Positions 56,890-64,000 of a DNA stretch of 64,000 nt are shown here, one piece after another; positions within the stretch are counted from its first letter, which is position 1, and each line of letters begins with the position of its first letter. The position numbers were made by a program, and so were the translations under genes. The DNA is from Acanthochlamys bracteata (lineage: Eukaryota > Streptophyta > Magnoliopsida > Pandanales > Velloziaceae). The notes below the pieces were generated by a model, which was not told the origin of the DNA, searched no databases, and saw only the letters and a program-made list of their open reading frames with translations. The stretch spans positions 3,914,463 to 3,978,462 of the forward strand of contig CM034134.1 in NCBI GenBank assembly GCA_019914995.1. Reading direction: 5' to 3'.

Positions 56890-57985
56890 TAGAAAGACCA
56901 AATGGCATCTTGATAGCGGCTGTAGAAGGCATATGATAGGAATGTTACCAACTTCAGTCATCTAAAGGCATGCTAAGGAGGAAAAGCTACTCTTGCATAT
57001 CATAGCAAGAGTTTGGTGACAGGTATTGGTAAGATTAGTAAAGGATCTTCTTTAAGCAATGATGACGTGTTATGTGTGCAAGGTTTGAAGCATAAAATCT
57101 TGAGCATAAGTCAACATTGCGGTTTTGGTATGTGTGTGACATTCAAAGAAAACCTTACTCGGTGATCAACTCATTCGGAAAGAAAATTCATCCAAGATCG
57201 AAGGGAAGGTAATGTATATGTTACTTATCTTGGACATTTTCATTACAAAACCTTTGCTTTGTAGCTAGCCAGCAAGAAACCAGTCACTTGTGGCATAAAA
57301 GACTCGGCCATATCAGTAACAAAATGATTACAAAGCTCTCTCCGAAGCAACTAGTCTCAGGTCAACCTTAGCGTACCATACGGTATGGAAGGACTTTTGA
57401 ATGCATGTATAAAAGTAAAACAAATGAGGACCTCATTCAAGCCAAAGCAAGATGTAACCACTAGCAAGCCACTCAAATTGCTTCACATGGATTTGTTTGT
57501 ACCTACTCAAACCGCAAGCTATGCAGGGACATCTATTGTCTTTTCATTGTTGATGACACTCAGTGGTATTGTTGGGTGCTCTTCTTGGCATTCAAGAATG
57601 AAGCATTAAATGTATTCTCTTCTTTCTCAAAAAGAAAATTCAAAAGGAACTTGCTTTAAACATCGTTTCTATTAGGAGTGACCACGGTAAAGAGCTTCAA
57701 AACCAAAGTTTTGAGAAATTTTGTGATGCAAATGGTTTGAACCATAACTTCTCACTACGTATAACTCCTCAACAAAATGGTTTTGTTGAAGGGAAGAATA
57801 GAGGGCTAGTGAATATGGCAAGAACTATGTTGTGTGATCAAAATTTCCCTAAGCAATTTTGGGCTGAAGCCATGAATACCCCTTGTTACATTATCAAGTT
57901 GAAAGGTATTATCCTAGACTGGTCGTTAAGGGCTGCGCTAAAAAAGAAGGTATCAACATGGAACAGATCTTCTCTCAAGTAGTAC
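56890..57985 (+). pseudogene. Copia protease and integrase, disrupted
   Basis: WHLDSGCRRHMIG (56903-56941) is the protease active site (DSG). SHLWHKRLGHISNKMITKLS (57278-57337) is the pre-integrase zinc motif. LLHMDLFVPTQTASYAGTS (57480-57535) carries the first catalytic Asp, and ITPQQNGFVEGKNRGLVNMA (57765-57823) carries the catalytic Glu (QNGFVEGKNR). FPKQFWAEAMNTPCY ends it. Frameshifts occur near 57250, 57390, 57600 and 57650. Confidence 0.75.
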
Positions 57986-59331
57986 GGCTTGCAACTATTA
58001 GAGCAGTCCTAGCCTTGTTTGCCACATCTAATCTTGAGCTCGAGTAGCTCGATGTTAAAACTACTTTCTTGCATGGAGAGCCCAACAAAGAAATATACAT
58101 GCACCCGCTAGAAGGATTTATTCGTAATAACAAAGAGTACTTCGTTTGTAGGCTGAATAAACATCATAATGTCTTAAACATGCACCTAGATGCTGGTACA
58201 ACTGATTTGACTCTAATATTGAGAGCCTTGAATACAACAAGCTAGCAACATATCCTTATTCAGATACTTATCCATACCACAAGAAATTTGAAAATGTTTC
58301 CTATATAATCTTAGTGTTATACGTGGATGACATGATTGTAGGAAGCACGAGCATGGTCAGCATTAAAGAATTAAAGGCTCAGCTAGCTAATGAATTGATT
58401 CAAAGGAGCTTGGGTAGGCAAATAAGAACACAGGGTTGCGTCTACACGTGACCAAGGTAACATGAAGATTAGGCTGTCATAGAAAAGTTATCTAGAGAAG
58501 GTACACCCCGCTGTCAATACGGAGGGATGTAAATCGCTATCTACTCCCCTACCTGTTAACCTCAGGTTATTCTCTGTTGAAAATCCTAAAAAAAGGGGAT
58601 GGCAAGCCGAAGTAGCCCATGAAAGTCAACAAGATGTAGCTGATGCAAGATAGAGTTGACGAGGGGGCAGACAAAAGTAGCGGATGGAAGTATCATCTTA
58701 GCAATATGCATTCGCGATGGAAATCTGATGTTCACCATGATCTGTACAATACCTAACTTGGTTTAAGTAGTGGGAGCAGTCAGTAGATTCATAGATAACC
58801 TTCAGGTGACCACTAGCAAGCCGTGAAAAGGATTACCCGCTACATAAAGTGGACCTTGGACACTTCACCGTGTTACAGAGGATCTGAGTACCTTGTTAAA
58901 GGGTATATCTATGCATGTTTCAATATGAGACGTTGTACTATTGGATATGCATTTATACTTACAAAGGGAGCGGTAAGGTAGTGCATCAGTCCACGTGGAG
59001 GTCTACAACCAAAGCAGAGTACGTCATACGGCACATGCTTGCAAAGAAGCAATATAGATCTGAGAGATGTTGTAGGAGGTCGAGCCACGAGAAAAGTGGT
59101 TATGCCTCTATTTTCTGATAGTCAGAATGCTTGCATCTCGTAAGGAATCCAGCTTATCACTCTAGAACTAAACACATTGGTGCCATACGTGATATGTTGG
59201 AAAGTACAAGCATGAATGTTCTTAAAGTTTGTGCGGAGAACTCAACAGATGCATTGACAAAACCCATTACAGGTGATAAGTTCGAATGGATTAGATCCAT
59301 GTATGGCCTAGTCACAGGAAGCAACTAAAAC
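57900..59331 (+). pseudogene. Copia RT and RNase H, disrupted
   Basis: Integrase runs almost directly into RT, so the integrase C-terminus and RT start are deleted. RT pieces: ATIRAVLALFATSNLELE (about 57990-58043), then a stop and LDVKTTFLHGEPNKEIYMHP, and LVLYVDDMIVGS (about 58315-58350, YVDD intact). RNase H pieces: STWRSTTKAEYV (58993-59028) and KHIGAIRDMLES with AENSTDALTKP (59169-59270). Stops interrupt throughout. Confidence 0.75.
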
Positions 59332-59335
59332 AATT

Positions 59336-59456
59336 GATGAAGAAATAATAATAGAATTAAGTATAATGAATACTGATCACTAGAGTTTACACGTACGGAT
59401 ATTTATAGAGTACATATAATGGGTTTATCTCACATATAGCCCGATAATACAGTCAA
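59336..59456 (-). repeat. Candidate 3' LTR of minus-strand Copia
   Basis: On the minus strand a purine tract TTGAGGGGGG (plus 59461-59470) is followed by ATATT and then TGACTGTATTATCGGG, containing TCTATAAATATCC, and ending TTCTTCATCA at 59336. A polypurine tract, TG...CA ends and a TATA box fit an LTR of about 120 bp, which is short. No matching 5' LTR is in the window. Confidence 0.45.
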
Positions 59457-59466
59457 ATATCCCCCC

Positions 59467-60326
59467 TCAAGCTAATGATGGGTCAAACAACATGAGTTTG
59501 TTCAATAATGTTTGAAATCTCGGTGTCAGATGCGATTTTGTAAAGAAATCTGCCAGTTGATCAGTAGAGGCAACATGTGGTAAAGAAATAGTACCTGACA
59601 GAAAATACTCACGAACGAAGTGACAGTCAATCTCAATATGTTTCATCCGTTCATGAAAAACTTGATAGCTTGCAATCTGAATAGCACTCCAATTGTCACA
59701 GTAAAGAGGAGTAGCTCCTGTAAATGTAAATCCCATATCAGTAAGTAATCTTCGCACATGAATAATCTCCCTTGTGGTAGCAGCCAAGCTCGATACTCAG
59801 CTTCTGTTGAATAACAAGCAACGACATCCTGTTTCTTACTGCGCCACGAAATCAATGAATAAGCAGAAACCTGTAGTAGAACGTCTAGTGGTTGGATCAC
59901 CAACCCAATTTGCATCAGTAAAAGCTCGAAGCTCCAAAGTGGATATGGAAGACATAAACAAATAGCAAGTAGCAGTGCCTTGAAGATATCTGCAATTCTG
60001 TGTAAAGCACTATAATGTGATGATCGCGGTGCAGAAACAAATTGACTGACGACGCTTACTGCATGAGAAATGTTGGGCCTAGTCATACAAAGATAGACAA
60101 GCTGACCGACAAGCCGTCTGTACCGAGTAGGATCTGTGAGAGGCGCACCATCTGTAGCATGAAGTTTCACATAAAACTCTAAAGGGGTATCAACTGTCCG
60201 ACTATCAGATAAGCTTGTAGATTTAATAATGTCAGAAGTGTATTTTTGTTGAGAAATAAGAAATCCTCTAGTACTATGCGCAATCTCCAATCCAAGAAAA
60301 TAGCGTAGATATCCAAGGTCCTTCAT
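59467..60326 (-). pseudogene. Copia RT C-end and RNase H
   Basis: 60326 downward reads MKDLGYLRYFLGLEIAHSTR, then VGQLVYLCMTRPNISHAVSV. The RNase H part (60000-59467) contains VACYSTEAEYRA, LYCDNWSAIQIAS and HIEIDCHFVREYFLSGTI. It ends with a stop just before the polypurine tract. A frame change near 59780 splits it in two. Confidence 0.8.
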
Positions 60327-61210
60327 CTGAAACTGTTAGTAGGTGCTTTTTCGTGGTTGCAATACCTGCAATATCATCCCCTGTTAAAATCATATCATTT
60401 ACATACAATAACAGGAGTACCCGTCCTTGTGGTGAGAACCGCACAAATAAGAAGTAATCCTGAGAACTCCGCTGAAATTCTACCTCTGTAATAGCTCACC
60501 GAAAACACTTAAACTAAGCTCTAGGAGCCTGTTTGAGCACATAAATAGCACGAACGAAGACGACATATATGACCCGGAAGAGTAGAAAGATCTGGAGGCG
60601 GCTGCATATAAACAATCTCCGATAATGTACCTTGAAGAAAAGCATTCTTCATAAAGATGCCACTGACGTATAGCAGCGATTGCTAATACAGTGCGAACAG
60701 TAGTCATCTGGGAAACAGGAGCAAATGTCTCATATAATCAATTCCATGCTCCTGAGTAAAGCCTCTAGGAACAAGACGAGCCTTGTGCCTCTCAATGGAG
60801 CTATCAAGTCGATAGTTAACCTTTAAAACCCATTTGCAACTGATAGGCTGTACTCTCTCCGGTAATGGAACTACATCCCAAGTACCTGTCTGCTGAAATG
60901 CACGAAACTCCTCTGCCATTGCCTCTCGCCACTCATGGTACTGAATTGCCTCTTGGTAAAAATTAGGTTCACGAGTAGTATGAATAGCAGTAAGAAATGA
61001 ATGAAACTGTGGAGAGTAGGAGGTGAGGGTGGCAAAACCAAACCTATCAAGCGGGCCTGAACAATCTGGTGTAAAACGAGTAGGAGGACGGTGAGGATGT
61101 TGTGACTGACGAACAAGTGGTGGTGGAGATGTAGATAAACTAGAAACTGGTGAAATTGGAGAAGAATGGGGAGAATCCTTAGTTGCTTGACATTTGTGTG
61201 GCGGTATCAA
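60327..61210 (-). pseudogene. Copia reverse transcriptase N-part
   Basis: EAIQYHEWREAMAEEFRAFQ (about 60983-60924) and PISCKWVLKVNYRLDSS start the RT. MTTVRTVLAIAAIRQWHL (60707 downward), KNAFLQGTLSEIVYMQPP and LLLYVNDMILTGDD (about 60408-60367) follow in changing frames. The catalytic YVDD reads YVND, which would abolish polymerase activity. The Pro/Ser-rich region 61210-61000 is the usual integrase-RT linker. Confidence 0.78.
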
Positions 61211-61444
61211 TAGAGGGAAGTAATGGAGTAGGATCTATAGACATGTGAGAAGAGTCACACGAGCTGGATGAAAGATAATGTGATGGTGTTAAAAATTGAA
61301 CATCAGGAAGTGAAGTGGAAAAATAAGGAGAGTCCTCAAAAAAAGTGACGTGACGAGAAATGCGAAGTCGGCGTGTTGTGGGATCATAACATCGATACCC
61401 TTTATATTCAAAACTAATGCCAAACAAGACACACTTGACTGATC

Positions 61445-62180
61445 AAGCTGTCAATTTTGTCCGCTCAGTCCGAGGAAGTAGCACAAAATAAGCCCACCAA
61501 AAGTGCGGATCAGACTATAGTCTGGAGGAGATAAAAATAAACTCTCATGATGTGTCTTGCCAGACAAAGCAAACAACGGGGTAATATTGATAAGATTAAC
61601 AGAGGTAAGAATAGCTTCTGCCCAAAAGATTTGAGGAACTGAAGAGTAGAGCAAGAGAGAGCGAGCAGTTTCAAGAATATGACGATGCTTACGTTCCGCT
61701 ACTCCATTCTGTTTAGGTGTATAAGGACAAGATTGTTGAAAAAGGGTGCCATGAGACTATAAGATGGATCTCATAGTAGAACATGTATATTCACGAGCAC
61801 CATCAGAACGGAAAATCTTAATTCGAGTATTAAACTGAGTATGAACCATAGTGCTGAAAGTGTTATATATAGTGGAAACTTTAAAACGATGACGGATAAG
61901 ATAAACCCAAGTGTAACGAATATAGTCGTCATCAATGAAACTCACATAGTAAACAAAACCAGCCATAGATGGAATTGGAGCTGGTCCCCAAATATCAGAA
62001 TGAACTAAATCAAAAGCACGAGAAGTTTTAGATAAGCTTTGATGAAAATATAAAGCTGGATGTTTTGCTAACTTACAGCTAGTACATGAATATAAAGGTG
62101 AAAAAAAAACTCGCCCAAGAGCTCCACTATCGATGAGATTAAGAAATGTGACCTAAACGTCTATGCCACAAATCAGCAAC
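61445..62180 (-). pseudogene. Copia integrase
   Basis: LWHRRLGHIS (about 62168-62139) is the pre-integrase motif. 61966-61757 (MAGFVYYVSFIDDDYIRYTW and KIFRSDGAREY) holds the second Asp region, and 61654 downward (VPQIFWAEAILTSVNLIN) is the region after the catalytic Glu. The Glu block lies near 61720-61670 (YTPKQNGVAERKHRH). A stop at 61757 and frame changes break it. Confidence 0.78.
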
Positions 62181-62499
62181 AGATGAAACAACACCAGCAC
62201 AACTAAGATTTGAAGTAGTCGAAAAAGAAAGATGGAGATACTCTAAGTGATACAGTCGCCCCTTTTTACGAGCACAACCAATCGTCTGACCGATACGAGG
62301 ATCTTTCACGGAATAAATAAGGGAATCAAAGACAACAATAAGCCCGCTTGCAGAAAGAGAACTGACTGAGATTAGATGTAGGGTGAGATGAGGAACATGT
62401 AAAACAAAAGGTAGACTGAGAGAGTCAGAAATAACGGAGCCAGACTGAGTGATGGTTAGTTGAGAGCCATCAGCAGTATGTAAAGATGGAAAGTTTGAT

Positions 62500-62600
62500 G
62501 GTAAATATGTCGTGTCAGATAACAATGATAGATCAGAAATCATATGATGAGATGCACCAGAATCTAAAATCCAAGAGGAAGACATAACAGGAGCGGCTGA
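62500..62600 (-). pseudogene. Copia protease active site
   Basis: SSWILDSGASHHMISDLSLL at the start of the 62585-62139 frame is the Copia protease signature (DSGASHHM). The frame is open for 148 codons and reaches the pre-integrase motif, so this part is intact. Confidence 0.85.
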
Positions 62601-62799
62601 AGAAGCAGAGGCAGATGAACCAGCAAAAATAGATTGTCGCTGAAGCTGAAGTTCTATCTGAGAAAGACGATGGTGAATATCAGCTGAATCATTGGTGATA
62701 GACTGATAGACAGGGACGGCATCAACAACATTCGCCTATGCAACTAGAGAACACGTAGTGGAAGAATCTTTTGCCTTCTTCCGCTTCCAATACCGAGTA

Positions 62800-63440
62800 A
62801 GCAAATGTGGGTGAAGCTAAAAACAACCATCCATAGTATGACCTGATTTCTTGCAATGAGTACAAGAGAATTGCTGATGAGAATGGGAAGAGTTCCTATG
62901 AGTATGAGCATTAGTGTCTCCCGAAGTGGAAGATGAAGTGTGTGAAGATGCAGCAAAAATTGTAGCTGAACTAGGAGTCAAGGTGGGTACCATCATTGAA
63001 AGAGACCATAAGCGAGTCTCCTCGGCAATGAGCTTAGAAATGGCAGCATCTAGACTAATGTTATTTTGTATGATACGACCACTCACTCCATGAAACTCTA
63101 GACGCAAAGCCATAAGAAACTGATAAAGTTGACGTCGTTCACGACAGATAGGACGTTCATGGTAGGCACAACCATGACCTTCAAGCTGCAAGAGCTCGCG
63201 CCAGTTCGCATTAATGTAGCGAACTCCTGGATAGTGCGATCACCCTGTCTGGTGGCCCAAGCCTCGGTGAGAATTTGATACTCTCTAGCACCACTTGATT
63301 GAACAAACTGAGTAGTCAAAGTCTCCCATAATAATGCAGCAGTGGGGATGTCTTCAAGATGTGGTCGAAGAGATCGATCAACGGATGCAATGATAAATGC
63401 AATAATCCATTCATCATGACGTGTAATTCTCTAGTTATAA
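62800..63440 (-). pseudogene. Copia gag, 5'-truncated
   Basis: Reading leftwards: DEWIIAFIIASVDRSLRPHL, TTQFVQSSGAREYQILTEAW, QGDRTIQEFATLMRTG, then LMALRLEFHGVSGR, and the knuckle FSCTHCKKSGHTMDGCF (about 62867-62817). This is the UBN2-type gag of plant Copia. A frameshift near 63180 separates two long frames. The N-terminus is missing. Confidence 0.75.
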
Positions 63441-63720
63441 ATAAGTAGCATATCCTCAAATAATGGTATGCAAGTTTTATCAGTAAAATTAGTTTTATTC
63501 CTTTGTCATCTACCTACTTGTGTGAGCTTCGGTTTACACCCAAGGTGTATCAACTTCGTACTAGAGCTGGTCCATGGAGAAGCATCGATCCACCACCCCT
63601 GACTCTCCAAAACACCTGAAGTTACCATAACCATGGCAGCCGAAAGTTCCTTACAGTCGCCACTTCTCCATCATCCAACAAATCCATTCAAAACAACAAC
63701 GATTCTAGCTTACGTGAGAG

Positions 63721-64000
63721 ATGCGTCACATGTCGAGCAACATTGTACAACTAACTGAACAAGTTGCATTGGCAGTCCTAGCAATGAAGAAAAGCTTGAC
63801 GCAAGGCCAAGCAAACCAGGAGCACCTTGATAAATTGGTTAACCGAGTAACCACAGTTGCGGAAGGAAGTTTTAGTGCTAACTCTAAGCCTAAACACAGC
63901 TCTCCATCACAAAATACCCCAATACTCCAGCAAAATCAGCACTCAAATAATCCAGAGAAGGTCTGGCCCCAAACAGTCCAGCAACAAGCAGCTTCAAATT
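63721..64000 (+). CDS. Probable retrotransposon gag start (partial)
   Basis: An ATG at 63721 (second ATG at 63730, in frame) opens a frame that runs to the window edge without a stop: MRHMSSNIVQLTEQVALAVL, then a Q/N/S-rich region. A helical, Gln-rich N-terminus like this is common in Gypsy gag proteins, and the surroundings are retrotransposon DNA. An in-frame TGA lies six bases upstream of the ATG. No domain is diagnostic in the visible part. Confidence 0.4.
   Translation, partial: MRHMSSNIVQLTEQVALAVLAMKKSLTQGQANQEHLDKLVNRVTTVAEGSFSANSKPKHSSPSQNTPILQQNQHSNNPEKVWPQTVQQQAASN

Larger units (their letters stand above)
55406..59335 (+). mobile_element. SIRE-like Copia retrotransposon, degenerate
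   Basis: Starts where the viral insert ends and stops where the minus-strand Copia LTR begins. A degenerate primer site TTGATATCGAACAGG lies at 55727-55741, close to TTGGTATCAGAGCAGG. The gag-protease-integrase-RT-RNase H order is that of Copia. The long gag with a coiled-coil C-terminal part and two knuckles fits the SIRE/Maximus group. No intact LTR is recognisable on either side; 55406-55720 may be the tail of the 5' LTR. Confidence 0.75.
59336..63480 (-). mobile_element. Copia retrotransposon, minus strand, 5'-truncated
   Basis: Reading right to left: gag (63440-62800), protease (62585), integrase (62180-61450), RT (61200-60300), RNase H (60200-59467), polypurine tract and a short LTR. 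Similarity stops near 63480 inside gag, so the 5' LTR, primer site and gag start are missing. Many frames remain long, so this copy looks younger than the plus-strand Copia beside it. Confidence 0.82.

Overview
The window looks like nuclear DNA of a flowering plant, probably a eudicot: an intron-rich TAF2 gene at the left edge, then about 60 kb of stacked, mostly broken transposable elements and integrated pararetrovirus DNA. All calls come from reading and translating the sequence by eye; no database search was run. No tRNA, rRNA, CRISPR array or bacterial-type operon was seen.

Region by region. (1) 1-3.75 kb: the first six coding exons of TAF2 (TFIID subunit 2) on the minus strand, all in consistent phase, with a TATA box; the gene runs off the left edge. 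(2) 3.8-8.2 kb: AT-rich DNA, small tandem repeats and a decayed minus-strand pararetrovirus protease/RT fragment. (3) 8.2-13.7 kb: an element with 336-bp GC-rich inverted ends lying between TA microsatellites; nested inside is a FAR1/MULE-type transposase pseudogene with its own weaker inverted repeats and a candidate 9-bp target duplication. (4) 13.9-18.1 kb: a second, deleted FAR1/MULE relic whose core is present as three tandem ~1.2-kb units. (5) 18.2-20.6 kb: A-rich and CATTCA-type simple repeats, then a short duplicated segment. (6) 20.4-30.1 kb: a cluster of CACTA (En/Spm) relics recognised by ACCGACT/AGTCGGT subterminal repeats, two TAGTAGTG ends, and TNP1- and TNP2-like pseudogenes. 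One of them carries fragments of two unrelated host genes, an RBP45/47-like RNA-binding protein and a NAC transcription factor. (7) 31.5-40.4 kb: a Copia family present as a solo LTR with a perfect 5-bp duplication and as an LTR-internal-LTR-internal tandem in which both internal regions lack the same integrase core. (8) 40.4-42.3 kb: the 5' end of a minus-strand LTR element. (9) 42.6-45.3 kb: local repeats, otherwise unassigned. (10) 45.3-55.4 kb: a longer-than-unit-length endogenous pararetrovirus (Caulimoviridae-like), circularly permuted, with a ~1.3-kb terminal redundancy. (11) 55.4-64 kb: a plus-strand SIRE-like Copia, a minus-strand Copia with a YVND polymerase motif, and the start of a probable gag gene at the right edge.

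The only gene likely to be functional is TAF2. The other coding material is transposon or viral protein interrupted by stops, frameshifts and deletions. The most interesting items are the gene-capturing CACTA element, the permuted pararetrovirus insert, the nested inverted-repeat element and the triplicated MULE core.
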